A stretch of 64,000 nt of DNA from Clytia hemisphaerica (lineage: Eukaryota; Cnidaria; Hydrozoa; Leptothecata; Clytiidae): the NCBI GenBank assembly GCA_902728285.1, contig CACVBU010001102.1, positions 1,266,547-1,330,546 of the forward strand, given 5' to 3'. The position numbers were made by a program, and so were the translations under genes. This document shows positions 1 through 11,387 of the stretch, one piece after another. The notes under the pieces are model-generated. The model searched no databases. It was not told the origin of the DNA and saw only the letters and a program-made list of their open reading frames with translations. The stretch's first letter is position 1; every line of letters begins with the position of its first letter.

Positions 1-117
1 TGAATTTGGAAGTCTCGCAAAGATTTCGAAAACGTTGACAATTCTCAAACCACCAAGCTTCAAATGTGACAAAAGTAATCGCCGTTCGTGGTCGGTTACA
101 GCCCTTGCCTTACGCGG

Positions 118-456
118 GTTCTTAAATCTTAGGCAAATGGAGGGTACAGTATGTGCCGCCCTTAAGGGTACCTTTTTGGATCTTCAAAGTTCCGCTAAGG
201 GTAGAAAAATCAGAAAATCAAAATTCAGTCCCACTAAGGGTCAAAGAAACAGGAAAGTTTCAACTTTTTACCCCTGGAAAGATCAAAATTTGGTCAAAAC
301 TGGTCAAGTTTTTCCCGATAAGGGTCGTAAAACTCACAAAATTTTCCTTTGTTTTCTTTCTCCTTTCTATTTAGTCCCGGTAAGGGTCCAACCAAGGTCA
401 AAAGTCGTCAGCTCGCCCCCCTCCCGTCAGCTTGTACCCCTAGTACCCCCCCCGGA
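118..456 (+). repeat. G-rich MITE with spaced AAGGGT motifs, copy 1
   Basis: Non-coding interspersed repeat. It carries phrases found again near 35.14 and 61.31 kb: TTAGGCAAATGGAGGGTAC near the left end, several AAGGGTC boxes tens of bases apart, TTTCAACTTTTTACC in the middle, and a right end of GTACCCCCCCCGG. The left terminus is decayed compared with the 61.3-kb copy. A long open frame across it is a by-product of the repeat and not a gene. Confidence 0.7.
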
Positions 457-1149
457 TTTAACGGTAAATGCACAATACACTGACTGGGGGAAGGCTCTAG
501 CATTCTCGAATAGAACTTTGAAATGGTTGATCCAATACACATAAATATATAATCGACTTTGAATTTGTCGGTTCTGGTTGTTGCACCCAAGTGACGTTTA
601 TATCATATTTCCAAAAGTTGGAAATATTTTGAAAATATGATATTTCAATGAATTTCAGATTTGGGATACGAGGGGACGAAGTTGGTGTGAACATCAAAAT
701 TCGAAACGTCAAAAAAGAAGATGTTACAAAGCAAAACAGATCGAAACAGTTTCGCTCCACCTTTTTCATCGGAGCCGAACTACTGGTTTCGCTGCGAAAC
801 GAAATGAATGAACGAGGGTTTGCTACTAGTTTTGAAAAGGCGACTTTTGTTACCATCTGGTCTCGATTACCCGTAGTGTTTTGGTTTAGAGACAAAAAGG
901 AACCAGAAGAGCAAAACAAAAATCCAAACCTCAGGTTTAAATATTTCAGATATTTTGAAAACTTTTTTGGATAAAAAAGAGCTGGTAAATTCAAATTAAG
1001 TGGTTCATTGGTAAGTTTAATTATAAAATGGCTTTTAATAGCAGACCATCACCTATGCTTTTTAACTGTCCGTTTGTGCAGTTTCTAGAGTATAGACTTT
1101 GAAACTCCTCTATCCAGGAGGATGGCTGATTAAAAGGGGAGGATAGGAC
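457..1149. other. Unassigned stretch
   Basis: No gene or clear repeat pair was recognised. A small imperfect hairpin lies around 598-645 (TATCATATTTCC and its complement). The 108-codon frame at 648-974 has no recognisable motif or splice context. Confidence 0.4.
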
Positions 1150-1590
1150 AGGAGGAGTCCTTTAAGGGGCTGCCGACAAACGACTTTCCTTTTTTTTAGC
1201 GGCCTGAGGCCGTTGAGGTTCAGACCCCCTCCCCCCTACGTCTTAGCGGCCAAAAAAATTCTTCAAAAGTAAATACTTTCACTGGTCCATGGCCGCCATG
1301 TTCTTTCGATTCGTAATCCTCAAAGTTCTTATTCTTTTCGCACGGAATGAACATGTGGTTTTGAGCCGTGACCTTTCAATTTTGAAACTCCAAGCCCCGT
1401 GGCAAGAGACCTTTTTTCAAAGAGGCCACCCTGTTGAATAATTATGTAGTCCAGCAGAAAAACAATGATAAAACCATGCATAATTATTACAATGTGCATG
1501 TTACAGTAATTATGCATGGATCTATCATTGTTTTTATGGCTGGACTACATAATTATTCAACAGGACGTCCTCTTTGAAAAAAGGTCTAGT
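1150..1590 (+). repeat. Foldback element, copy A
   Basis: The core is a long hairpin: the arm at about 1405-1490 is the near-perfect complement of about 1505-1588, with the landmark words TTGAATAATTATGTAGTCC and AAACAATGAT. Its left outer segment (about 1150-1235: GCCGACAAAC, a T-run, GACCCCCTCCC) reappears inverted at 2995-3085. Copy A has about 165 extra bases between outer segment and hairpin. There is no coding capacity. Confidence 0.75.
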
Positions 1591-1689
1591 CACGTGATCA
1601 GTCATTTTTCTTGTCGAAGCATTAATTGGTGATCAGGAATAAGGTGAATGTTGTGTGGTTTTTTTGGTCTAAGACTAAGCCTTTATTCT

Positions 1690-1910
1690 TCACAGGTTTA
1701 GTCCAGACCCAATCAATCGAACTTGTCGAACCAATCGAACAATCGAACTAATCAAACTCCATCGAACGATTGAAGTTTGATTAAAAAAATTAATTAACTC
1801 TAAGATTTTTTATAAGATTGTGAGTGTTCGATTAATTTCGATCAATGGGTTTCGGTTGGATCAGTTTGATAAACCAATTTTGTTCGACAAGTTTGTGCTG
1901 CTCCGCCACC
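1690..1910. repeat. ATCGAAC/ATCAAAC foldback repeat
   Basis: Degenerate, tightly spaced repeats of ATCGAAC and ATCAAAC occupy the left half. Their complements (GTTCGAT, GTTTGAT) occupy the right half, so the segment can fold back on itself. Related tracts lie at 4040-4230, 4380-4560 and 36330-36990. It is probably a non-autonomous DNA element. Confidence 0.55.
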
Positions 1911-2811
1911 GTATATTAACTTTTTTTCAAAGCCAATTTCGGAATGTAAATCGGGAAATTACTTCCGATAATAACTGATTACACTCTTTTCATCCTGTAT
2001 CCTTTTAGCGCCAGAGGCGGTTTGGTGGGGCGTAGTATTCCGCCACTCAGCCGCGCGCAAAATCGCAACAGACAGTTACATCAATATGCCTTCTTACCTG
2101 TCTTTAAAAATATAAATAAAAGTAATCACGGAAAAGGAAGCGAAAAAAAAAAAACATAAGTGTGAGAACAGAGTAATCAAACTCGTTAGAAAAAGTACCA
2201 TTAGAAGTCATAAAAAATCAACCTGAATAAATGCAATCGAAATTCCAGAGAACTTCATAATTCCCCAAACACCATTACATTACTATGTCAAACTCCCATC
2301 ACATAAATTTTACAATTACGTCAGAGTAGACTACGCTCGCCACCGAAGAGGTTTATTTGGAAAGGGTAATTATATTTTATTGTTTGCTTCTTTCTTAAAG
2401 ATTCGCCGGGTTGGAAAAGTATGAATTTCTTTGTACATATATTACCTACCCCAAATATTTAGGAGGCTGAGTTTTAAACGAATCGTCAAGTTGAAACGAA
2501 CGATAAATGTATCAAGGTCTGTTTTATTTACCCCCTGGTGACTTAACAAAAGAGACTTAACTCAATGTTACAATCCAATTATTGAAAGTTTGTCTCAGCC
2601 TTTTTATAATAAGCGAGACATACGTTCTCTGATTACGCAATTTTCATATTGACATTTTCGAGGCATTTTGATGTAACTGACAGAGTGGCTACGGACTTTA
2701 TTCCGGATAGAAAAATATCCAGGTACAATAAACGTCAAGCCGTTAAGTCCGGGAACTGTCGAAATGGCAATCGCATGCCATTTCCCATTTTTAAAAACTT
2801 TTTTATCGGCA
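1911..2811. other. Intergenic stretch without recognised content
   Basis: AT-rich DNA with short homopolymer runs. I see no gene, RNA gene or clear inverted repeat. Confidence 0.4.
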
Positions 2812-3085
2812 TAGACCTTTTTTTAAAGAGGCAGCCATGTTGAATAATTATGTACTCCAGCATAAAAACAATGATACAGCCATGCATAATTACTGTATCA
2901 TGCTTATTCTAAAAATTATGCATGGCTGTATCATTGTTTTTATGCTGGAGTACATAATTATTTAACATGGCTGCCTCTTTAAAAAAAGGTCTCTTGCAGT
3001 GACCCCCTCCCACCCCTTACAGCCAAAAGCCGTTAAAAAAAAGGAAAATTGTTTGTCGACGGCCCCTAAAAAAGCTTAAACTCCT
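2812..3085 (-). repeat. Foldback element, copy B (inverted relative to copy A)
   Basis: The hairpin arms at about 2816-2895 and 2912-2992 are close complements; landmarks are AGGCAGCCATGTTGAATAAT and ATAATTATTTAACATGG. They are followed by CTCTTGCAGTGACCCCCTCC and a T/A-run plus GTTTGTCGACGGCCCC, the reverse complement of the outer segment of copy A. The two copies therefore belong to one family in opposite orientation about 1.2 kb apart. Confidence 0.75.
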
Positions 3086-3995
3086 ATATCTATCAGGATT
3101 AGAAAATATTTTGCCAAAACAATTGCACTAAACTTCAAAGTGGATCCATGGAAATGCGTTAATAAAAGATATACTGAACTCTAAAAATGTGCCTGAATAC
3201 CGTCAACTGCTCCAACTCAGTCAGAGCCTCCTTGGTCTTTTTTAACATTAGTTCAGCTAGAATAAAAACATACCTGATCAACACAGCCACACCTTCTGTC
3301 TTGCGTTTACTCTTTCCTTCCCAACAACTTTCGTTTTTGGTTATGTAGGTTTTAAAATCCACAAGTGATGAACCTCTTGTAGCTTTATCTGAATAAATCT
3401 GGTTGAAAACCTTCTGTCAGGTTTCATTCCATACGTTTTTTATCCACGTGGTGAACCGGTTTCCCCGATTTCCCGATAATTAAAAATTGGAACTTTCCCG
3501 TGGGCGCAATTGGGCGTACCGCCATTGCGAAATATTTTTCGTAAAAATCTACTGTATTCTAACGCTAATATAATCTGGATAGGAAACAAATATTAAATTT
3601 GATCCTTTTTTTGTTCGTCTTTCTAAATTTCACGATAAAGAGAACTATTTACAGATTATTTTCTATAACAGGCGTTGAATCGACATTGACATATTTAATG
3701 ATGTCATAATCAATGCAGTGCATTTTTGTCAGCGCCGTGCATATTTTGTCAACATCCTTTTCATTGGATAAATACCACTAAAATATACAAGATAAGTAAA
3801 CATAAATTTATTTTTTAGTGCTCTATACGATGATCGGTATTTTTTTGGAATTCTATGTTTAGATTTTTCTACCCAGCCCCGTTGTTATGTACGCGCCTGC
3901 CCTGTTGCTACGACCTTTGTTTGAAATCAAAAGCAAAACCAAAATAATTTAGCACACACTGCCGTTTGCGTAATATCGATAAAGTGAAAGGAGGC
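3086..3995. other. Intergenic stretch with a solo repeat end
   Basis: There is no gene. At about 3191-3213 the sequence ACCGTCAACTGCTCCAACT matches the terminus of the element that begins near 3996, so this looks like a solo end of the same family. Confidence 0.4.
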
Positions 3996-5556
3996 CCTGA
4001 CTGCTCCAACTTGGGACAAGTGTACACAACAACATGGGACTTTTCCAGACAATCTCAATCGAACGGAATCGACGATCGAACCAGTCTAACCAAATCAAAC
4101 GCAATCGACCGATTGAAATTTGATTATCGGATACAATTGAACGTCAAAATTCTGGGTAATATTCGATTGGTTCGATTGTTGTTCGACTGGTTTGATTGTC
4201 GTTCGACTGCATTTGATTGTTTGGGTGAAACAAGGCATGTCCCAAATATATTTTGCGTGACGCGCACCGCTTCCCATTATTCCTTAACTTTCATATATAG
4301 CTCAAAAGAATTGAATCAACCAGAGGATTTCGAAAAGGGTCATTTTTTTAACAAAGATTAGTCACTCTAAGGGTCGGGTCCTAGTCGAACGCAATCGAAC
4401 AGCAATCGAACAGCAATGGAACGCAATCGAATATCAATCAATTCTGAAAATTGTGATAATATTCGATTGAGATTCTATCGCGTTCGACAATCAAACTTCA
4501 ATTGGTCGATGCGTTCGATTTGGTTGGACTGATTCGATCGTCGGTTCCGTTAAATTGAGATCGTCTGCGGACTTGTTGATATCTGGCCTGCCCTGTATTT
4601 TCACTTACTGTACCGTTAAATCTCTTTGACAACAAATTTTTTTTGATAACTCCACCAAGTTTATCAATCATACTTTCTGTCATTAATGACAACGTGTCAC
4701 AATAACTTTCACTGGTACCGCACCACGTTATCCTCTAAACTCCCCCACCCCCCACAGATAATGTCAAGCGATGTACTGATGTATACCTAAAGTTGTAGCC
4801 ATTTTTCATCAAAGTTTTCCCGTTCCGTCGCAAAGTCTGTACTTGGTTGTACCCGTGCGTGTATGTGTTCTTTTAACTAATGACCTTTATTTAAAAAGAA
4901 ATTAAAAGCTCCACTTGGCGCTTGGCGCTAGGTCCGTGCCATGCTTTAGGCATACCACCTTCTTTGCCCACTTGTGTGATGTGGTTCGCTCGATCGTGCA
5001 AACAATGAAAATCTGATGTAATGATATCATAGCGCGAACCAATGGGATTATGTGAGCAGCAAATTTTCATGTACTTCATACACGAATATGTTTTCGAAAG
5101 CTTATAAAGTATAGTGTGGTTTGTGTTACAAATATCCGCGATTTTCACAAAAAGGTATACCTTTGATTTCTTATAATGTCAAACCTAACTTTTGAAAACC
5201 CCCCGCTCATAACGTCAATTTGACGTTTTGCGTTGTCAAATGAATATGGACGGCTCCCCTAAAATGGCCGGCCCAATAGAGAATTAGAGAACGCCCGCCG
5301 CCTATCCGCCTACCGCCCGATGAGATTAACAAATAGCGAGTGTGTAACTTGCCACGCAAGTGACGTCAAACGCTCACATTCGTGCGTGTTCCACTACATA
5401 TTTTGATTTAAAAGCCAGTGCGAAAGAGAAATCGTGTATTTTTTAATATACGGTTCATTTAACTCAAATCAAATGACTTTGGAGGTTCTGTGAAATGGTG
5501 GTGGAATGGCCGTCCCATGTTGCGTAAGATAGTCCCAAGTTGGAGCAGTTGACGGT
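3996..5556. mobile_element. About 1.56-kb element with TIRs, carrying nested foldbacks
   Basis: The left end (about 3996-4042) reads GACTGCTCCAACTTGGGAC, a spacer, then CAACATGGGAC. The right end (about 5508-5556) is its reverse complement, with the same two blocks and a similar spacer. No transposase-like frame lies between the ends. Inside are two ATCGAAC-rich foldback tracts (4040-4230 and 4380-4560). Probably a non-autonomous DNA transposon used as a landing site by other repeats. The exact ends and target duplication were not resolved. Confidence 0.55.
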
Positions 5557-6039
5557 ATGCCCTTGCCTACCTTGTTATATAAGACATTCCTTAAAAACTA
5601 CAATGTATTTCCCTGGTAGGTGATATAAACAAAGGGCCATTCCAGAATTTATCTGTAACTGGGGGGCGGACGACACAGTCTGACAGGATTTCCTAGGGCC
5701 AAACCTTTCAACAAAATTCAAAATTTCCAAAATGAGAGAAGAAAATGTATGAATTTCCAAGGCAATTGAATTAAAAAAGAGTGGAATTTCCAATGCATTT
5801 TGCAAAACTACATGGATTTTGATCAGGATCGCTGATGACAACTAGAATTTTCCGACTATGACCTGAGCAGCGAGTTTCGACATTTAAAACAGGCCTTTTT
5901 GCAGTATTATTAAAATAAAAGGAAACACCATAACTCTAAATTTGAGTCAAAGAAAAAAAGATAAAAAAATTCACTCCATTAAGAATTAGTGAATAAGTGA
6001 ATAAGTGAATAAGGAAATAAAAACTAAAAAGAACGGTAG
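5557..6039. other. Intergenic stretch with a short microsatellite
   Basis: No gene was seen. Three to four tandem GTGAATAA-like units lie at about 5988-6013. The 5' end of the LINE lies somewhere downstream of here. Confidence 0.4.
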
Positions 6040-6338
6040 ATGCTGTGAAATCCGGCAAAGACAGCACAAAACAGGGTTGCGATCAACCTGGCACTCTCGA
6101 CTCGAGAAGTGTGAAGTTCCTTGTTGGTGAAGAGGAGACCACTGGTTGATGACAAAAATAGTGCACATCCAACCAAACCTACGCATGATCATAGGATTGA
6201 TTTCAGCTTTGGACCTAGGACCGGCTGCACATGACAGTGAACGCTGGGTTCCCATGTGCAGCTGAGCAGGTATCAATCTGTTATTTTATCTCCATCTATT
6301 CCTTCCTGTTGTTCCTTTCTTCCCTCTATCCTGTCCTG

Positions 6339-9290
6339 ATGGCAACCACCAGAAAACTTAAATACCCATGTGGCTCCTGCAGCAAGGCTGTAAAAAACAA
6401 CGATATGTCTATTGCATGTGATTCTTGTCTCCAATGGCACCATTTTCAATGCACAGGAATGAGTCCTCTTATTTTTAACATCTATGTAGAAAATGACGAT
6501 CTTGAATGGTTGTGCTGCAAGTGTGGACTTCCAAATGTCAAGAACTCAATCTTTGACAACTCGTTATCGTCAACATCTTCGAACAGTGACGATGAAGAGG
6601 ATGATGTACCACCAAAAAAGAAACGAAAATCCCTTCGAGTGGTGACATGCAATTTTCAAAGTATTTGGAATAAACAATCTGCTCTGAATAATTTCTTGCT
6701 AGACAACAAAATTGATGTTCTTATTGGATGTGAGTCTCATCTTTCATGTAATATAAAGAACTCTGAATTTCTTCACAAAGACTTTACAGCACATCGGAAG
6801 GATCGTTCTGATGGGTTTGGTGGAGCAATTATTATCTATAGAAAAGAACTCATGGCAGAACAAATCAACCACGAGAGTTGTGAAGTTGTTTCCCTGAAAA
6901 TTGAAACTTTCCAAAAGCCAATAATAATTACTTCCTACTACAGAACACCTAGTAGGGAAATTGATATAAAAGGTATTGAAACATTGGCTTCAATTTGTAA
7001 GAAATATAAAGATAATCCTGTATGGATTGGGGGAGATTTTAATCTCCCAGACATTGATTGGGCATCCAATAGTATAGCTGATCACCAATATCCCAAGAAA
7101 CTAAATGAAGCATACCTTGAATTATTTGATAAAGGTAACCTTGTGCAACTTGTTGATTTCACAACAAGGGAAAACGCTACTCTTGATATTCTCCTGACTA
7201 ATCGTCCAACATTCCTTGAAAATTGTGAGCAGTTGGCTGGCTTTGGTGATCATGACACAGCAATTCTAACTGACATCATCTGTCATCCACAAAAGATCAA
7301 ACCTGTCCAAAGAAAGGTATTTGTATGGAAAAGAGCTGACATTGCTTCCCTCCGCAAAGATATTACTGACAACCTTGCCAAGATAACCTCAACGGAAACT
7401 GTGGAAACACCCATCAATGAACTCTGGGAAAATTTCAGATTAATCCTTGACAATGCTCGAGATAAACATGTCCCATCAAAGTTCACATCTACCAGATATA
7501 GCCAGCCCTGGTTTAACACCGATTGCAAAAGAGCAGTTAAAAAGAAAAAGAGGCGTTATCGTGTGTACAAGAGGACCAAGCTTGAAAAAGACCGAGAGAA
7601 ATATAAATCCGCTGAAAAGGAAGCTAGAACCAAATGCAAAGAGGCATATAACAACTACATCAAAGAAAACATTCTTGATAGTGATGGTGATTCAAAAAAG
7701 TTATTTGCCTTTATTAAATCTAAAAAGTCAGATGTCATTGGAGTCAGTCCCTTATTAGATGAAGGTATTATCCACACTAACGATAAAGATAATGCTGAAA
7801 TTCTTAATAAACAGTTTGCTAGTGTCTTTTCAGTTGATGACGGAACTACCCCAGAAGTTAATGGACCAAAAAGCGCTGCAATCATGCAGATCCACATCAC
7901 CAAAAATGGACTTCTCAAACTTCTCAACGATCTCAACCCATCCAAAGCCAGTGGTCCTGACAGTGTTTCGGCAAGAATCTTAAAAGAATGTGCCAATGAA
8001 GTAGCCGACGCTCTCATCTTAATCTTTTCAGCCTCGATGAAACAAGGCAAAATCCCTGATGAATGGAGGAAAGCAACCATTTCTCCTCTCTACAAAGGGG
8101 GTAACAAAAACAGAGCTAAGGCAGAAAACTACCGTCCAATCAGCCTCACTTCAACTACTTGTAAGGTTTTGGAGCACATAGTTCACAGCCATGTAATAAA
8201 CCACTTGGAAAGTGAGAAAGTTCTCATTGAATCACAGCATGGCTTTAGAAAGCGCAGATCCTGTGAGACACAACTTCTGCAAACTGTACATAAACTTGCT
8301 AAAAGTATGAATGATAAAGAACAAGTTGATAGTGTATTGCTTGACTTTAGTAAGGCTTTTGATAAGGTGGTTCATAGAAAACTCATGATAAAGCTAAGAC
8401 ACTACGGTGTCTGTGGAAACATTCATGACTGGATATCAGACTTCCTTTCTAATCGCACCCAAACCGTCGTCGCCAGAGGAGCTACATCAAGCTGTAAAGC
8501 TGTGACATCAGGTGTTCCACAAGGTACTGTTCTGATGGGCCCACTGCTTTTTTTAGTATACATCAACGATATGCCCCATGTAACAAGCTCTAAACTTGCA
8601 CTTTTTGCAGATGATTCTTATCTGTATCGCCCAATATCAACCAGTGCTGATGCAGAGGAGCTACAAAAAGACCTATCAAATCTAACAAAATGGGAAAACG
8701 ATTGGCAGATGGAATTCCACCCAGACAAATGTAAGATCCTAACCTTCACTAACAAAAGACTCACTGTTGTAGAATCCTACAACATACACAATATCAACCT
8801 TGAACTGGTAGAGAAGGCTAAATACCTAGGAGTCACTCTAACTAAACGTCTTACTTGGAACTCTCACATTAATAATGTATGTGCAAAAGCCAACGCTGTT
8901 CGATTCTTCCTGCAAAGAAACCTTGTTAAAAGCAACTCCGAAACTCGCTTAAAGTGTTACAAAATCTTTATTCGCCCAATCTTAGAATATGCAAGCACAG
9001 TTTGGGACCCTTCCAATAATAATGCTCTACGAGATAAAATCGAAATGGTCCAACGAAAATCGCTGCGATGGATTTATAACTCCTGGGATTATGATGTCAG
9101 CCCCACATTACTAAGAATCAAATCTAAATTAAAGTCACTTGAGGATCGTAGGTCAATTGCCAAACTAAAGATGTTGCATTCCATTTATCACAGGACGAAA
9201 GAAATAGATCCATCCAGAAAATATCCCAAAACGTCAACGCTGCTCTACCTTACGATTCATCCAACCACACGGCAGAATACAAGTATATAG
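6339..9290 (+). CDS. LINE ORF: PHD finger - AP endonuclease - reverse transcriptase
   Basis: This encodes the protein that nicks target DNA and copies the element's RNA into it. An in-frame ATG also exists at 6231, but its first 36 codons are hydrophobic and unlike the family, so ATG 6339 is preferred (about 983 residues). Counted from 6231: a PHD-type zinc finger (CGSC, CDSC, H-x2-C, CCKC) at about 47-98; an acidic stretch and PPKKKRK, resembling a nuclear localisation signal, at about 127; an exonuclease/endonuclease/phosphatase domain at about 134-350 (TCNFQSIWNK, ESHL, GGDFNLPDIDW, GDHDTA); and a reverse transcriptase at about 560-850 with LLDFSKAFD, SGVPQGTVLMGPLLF and the catalytic FADD at about 793. 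The frame is open throughout but ends early: see the out-of-frame C-terminal remnant at 9220-9412. Confidence 0.9.
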   Translation: MATTRKLKYPCGSCSKAVKNNDMSIACDSCLQWHHFQCTGMSPLIFNIYVENDDLEWLCCKCGLPNVKNSIFDNSLSSTSSNSDDEEDDVPPKKKRKSLRVVTCNFQSIWNKQSALNNFLLDNKIDVLIGCESHLSCNIKNSEFLHKDFTAHRKDRSDGFGGAIIIYRKELMAEQINHESCEVVSLKIETFQKPIIITSYYRTPSREIDIKGIETLASICKKYKDNPVWIGGDFNLPDIDWASNSIADHQYPKKLNEAYLELFDKGNLVQLVDFTTRENATLDILLTNRPTFLENCEQLAGFGDHDTAILTDIICHPQKIKPVQRKVFVWKRADIASLRKDITDNLAKITSTETVETPINELWENFRLILDNARDKHVPSKFTSTRYSQPWFNTDCKRAVKKKKRRYRVYKRTKLEKDREKYKSAEKEARTKCKEAYNNYIKENILDSDGDSKKLFAFIKSKKSDVIGVSPLLDEGIIHTNDKDNAEILNKQFASVFSVDDGTTPEVNGPKSAAIMQIHITKNGLLKLLNDLNPSKASGPDSVSARILKECANEVADALILIFSASMKQGKIPDEWRKATISPLYKGGNKNRAKAENYRPISLTSTTCKVLEHIVHSHVINHLESEKVLIESQHGFRKRRSCETQLLQTVHKLAKSMNDKEQVDSVLLDFSKAFDKVVHRKLMIKLRHYGVCGNIHDWISDFLSNRTQTVVARGATSSCKAVTSGVPQGTVLMGPLLFLVYINDMPHVTSSKLALFADDSYLYRPISTSADAEELQKDLSNLTKWENDWQMEFHPDKCKILTFTNKRLTVVESYNIHNINLELVEKAKYLGVTLTKRLTWNSHINNVCAKANAVRFFLQRNLVKSNSETRLKCYKIFIRPILEYASTVWDPSNNNALRDKIEMVQRKSLRWIYNSWDYDVSPTLLRIKSKLKSLEDRRSIAKLKMLHSIYHRTKEIDPSRKYPKTSTLLYLTIHPTTRQNTSI

Positions 9291-9412
9291 CTCATCATTC
9301 TTTCCAAGTTCAATTTGCTTATGGAACCGTCTACCTGATGATATTGTGAATATTGTAGAATGTGATAAATTTGAAGAGAAATTATTATCCATAAATTTTA
9401 ACGAATTTTAAG
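9220..9412 (+). pseudogene. Out-of-frame C-terminal tail of the LINE protein
   Basis: Past about 9220 the annotated frame stops resembling CR1/L2 proteins. A second frame reads YDSSNHTAEYKYI. A third reads FFPSSICLWNRLPDDIVN and ends at a stop near 9412. The WNxLPDD word is the usual C-terminal end of CR1/L2-group polymerases. Two small indels therefore seem to have broken the end of the ORF, so the copy is probably inactive. Confidence 0.65.
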
Positions 9413-9998
9413 AGTTACTTTATAGCCAAATTTAGGTCTTTTTCTTTCTTGTTTGAAATACTTTTAGTTTTTCTCGCCATGCATCGTTCTGTGCGTCTCT
9501 ATTCTAATCCTTATTATTCTTTAGTCATAAATCTTAATCCTCTGATTTTTAGAACGAAGTTTTTACTAATACCAAGTTGTATATTTTTTATAAATATATA
9601 TTTTATTTTATACCTTTTTCATATAATCTATACTTATTTATAGTATGCCTATAACAATTTATATCTTTAGTTAAATCCAGAGAAATCACATTCAGCTTCA
9701 ATATACTACTAGACTTCTCGAATCTGCCTAAATCTAGCTCTTTTTTATCTTAGTCTTTTGATTTTAGAGTTTTTAATTATTGAATAAAGCATATTTTATT
9801 TTATTTTATTTATTTATTCATTATTCATTTACTACTTTTTATTCAATTTAATATTATCATTTTTATTGAATTGTACACTATAGTTGTTTTATAATCTGTA
9901 AATTACTTAATATTTTTTCATTTATTTATTTTTTGTTCCATTAGCGAAAATAGCTTGTAAAAAGTTCATGCTAATAAAGAAATAGAAATAGAAATAGA

Positions 9999-10259
9999 TC
10001 GAAATTTCTGACCACCACTGGTACCGTAAGTTGGTCTAATATTGACATCCCTCATCTAATTCCGGCACCCTTCTTTAGAGACAGGAATAATATGAAAGCT
10101 TGAATCACTGATTGAAAATTGATTATTCCTCTGTGACCACTAAGCCAAGAAAAACAGTTTCAACCTTTCTATCAATTTCAGCTGATAAAAAGGGTGTTGA
10201 AATTAGAGGAGGGATGTCGACATTAGACCAAGTTACAGTAGGGGGTCAGTCGAAATTTC
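9999..10259. repeat. Foldback repeat next to the LINE 3' end
   Basis: The left arm (about 9999-10070: GAAATTTCTGACC, TTGGTCTAATATTGACATCC) is an imperfect complement of the right arm (about 10190-10259: GGGATGTCGACATTAGACCAA, GGGTCAGTCGAAATTTC). The left arm begins where the LINE's tandem tail stops. No coding capacity. Confidence 0.65.
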
Positions 10260-10695
10260 AAAATCATTTTCATAATGTCAAACCTAATTTAATGAAAAGC
10301 CCTTATCCTCAGAAAAAAATGAGGGGTCACTTATCTTTCAACCTTTAGTAGTTTTAAAAAAATCTGCGCGGGAAGTTTGGGGCGAGAGTGTTTTTCCGTA
10401 TTGCGAGCCATAGAGACCGGGGTCACTATACCATTAAACTTCCCTTACAATGGAGCAGATATAGATACACAAAAGATAATTGCACAGTATGAAAGAGGAG
10501 AGGAGATGGGGAGAGGGGTCCTTGAGGAGAAGTACGTACGCTCATAATTTTTCTTAAACTGTCTTTTTTGAGAGAAAAAACGCAATATTTTCACATCAAA
10601 AAATTATTTTTGCGATTGTTATTTTTCATTTCTCCTTTGGTATTTTTATTTATCTTATAAGATTCTTTTAATTTCTTGAGACTTTATTATAAATA
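10260..10695. other. Intergenic stretch without recognised content
   Basis: No gene, RNA gene or clear repeat pair was recognised. Confidence 0.35.
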
Positions 10696-11085
10696 CAATA
10701 CACCTCATCAGAAATTCCACAAAAACAATCGCGCTAAAATGGATCCGTTGAAATTGGGAGGTAAACATAAAATGTTAGCGCAAGTAATTCCTGTGTAAAA
10801 CAAGAACTCATTTGCTTATATCTGGCTTGTTTATATGTTCCTAAAAATACACCTCATTTCAGTGAATTTGAAAAAAACAACAAAAAAACGAAGCTTTCAA
10901 GATGCTAGCAGAAGCTATAAGAAAGAGAAAAACAACAACTTCGTTGGTTCTTCAGTTGATTTGGAGGCTCTTTTGGCATCAATATTTTGGGTGTTTTGTA
11001 AGGATTTTTGCCGGAAAACCGCGATATCGCGCAAGTGTAGCGTAGCAACAACGCAAGGAGGTGGAATTTCTGATGAGGTGTATTG
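10696..11085. repeat. 390-bp TIR element (MITE) upstream of GOLGA7
   Basis: A perfect 25-bp inverted repeat bounds the segment: it starts CAATACACCTCATCAG at 10696 and ends with the exact complement at 11085. The interior is non-coding, although a 92-codon frame crosses it. Superfamily and target duplication are unclear. Confidence 0.75.
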
Positions 11086-11387
11086 GATACCTACATATTC
11101 TATTGTTACATGAGTTTAAAGTTTCAACTTTGGTTAGGGGGGTATACTAAAAAGCGTACATAAGCTGAAAAGGAGAGTAAAAAATTTGCCATTTTTGAGC
11201 GTACATACTTTTTGAATGGTCCCCCAGGGAAATGAATTTTGAAGTTTCTGTCGATTTAAAGATGGGGTATTTGTGTACTTTTTTTTTCAGCTATATAAAT
11301 TACATTAAAGTTTTAAATTTCTTGGTTTTTGAATTAATGGTTTTCAATAGATGTTGACAGTCCTCTAAACATTTGTTCAGAGGAGAA

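Larger units (their letters stand above)
6040..9997 (+). mobile_element. Non-LTR retrotransposon, CR1/L2 group (near full length)
   Basis: The element consists of a single large frame (PHD finger, endonuclease, reverse transcriptase), an AT-rich 3' UTR and a 3' end of short tandem GAAATA units (about 9980-9997). A tandem-repeat tail instead of poly(A) is typical of CR1/L2-type LINEs. The 5' boundary is uncertain; no target duplication was found and no LTR is present. The 3' end abuts a foldback repeat beginning near 9999. Confidence 0.85.

Noticed and set aside
35-544. 169-codon open frame at the window start
   Set aside because: It runs through an interspersed G-rich repeat seen again at 35.1 and 61.3 kb and has no protein motif.
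648-974. 108-codon plus-strand frame and overlapping minus-strand frame
   Set aside because: Low-complexity composition, no domain, no splice or promoter context.
3966-4361. 131-codon open frame
   Set aside because: It is read from ATCGAAC-type repeats inside a TIR element; the repeated residues only mirror the DNA repeat.
11373-11387. Longer GOLGA7 start five codons upstream
   Set aside because: The codon at 11373 is TTG, not ATG, and a likely 3' splice site lies in between.
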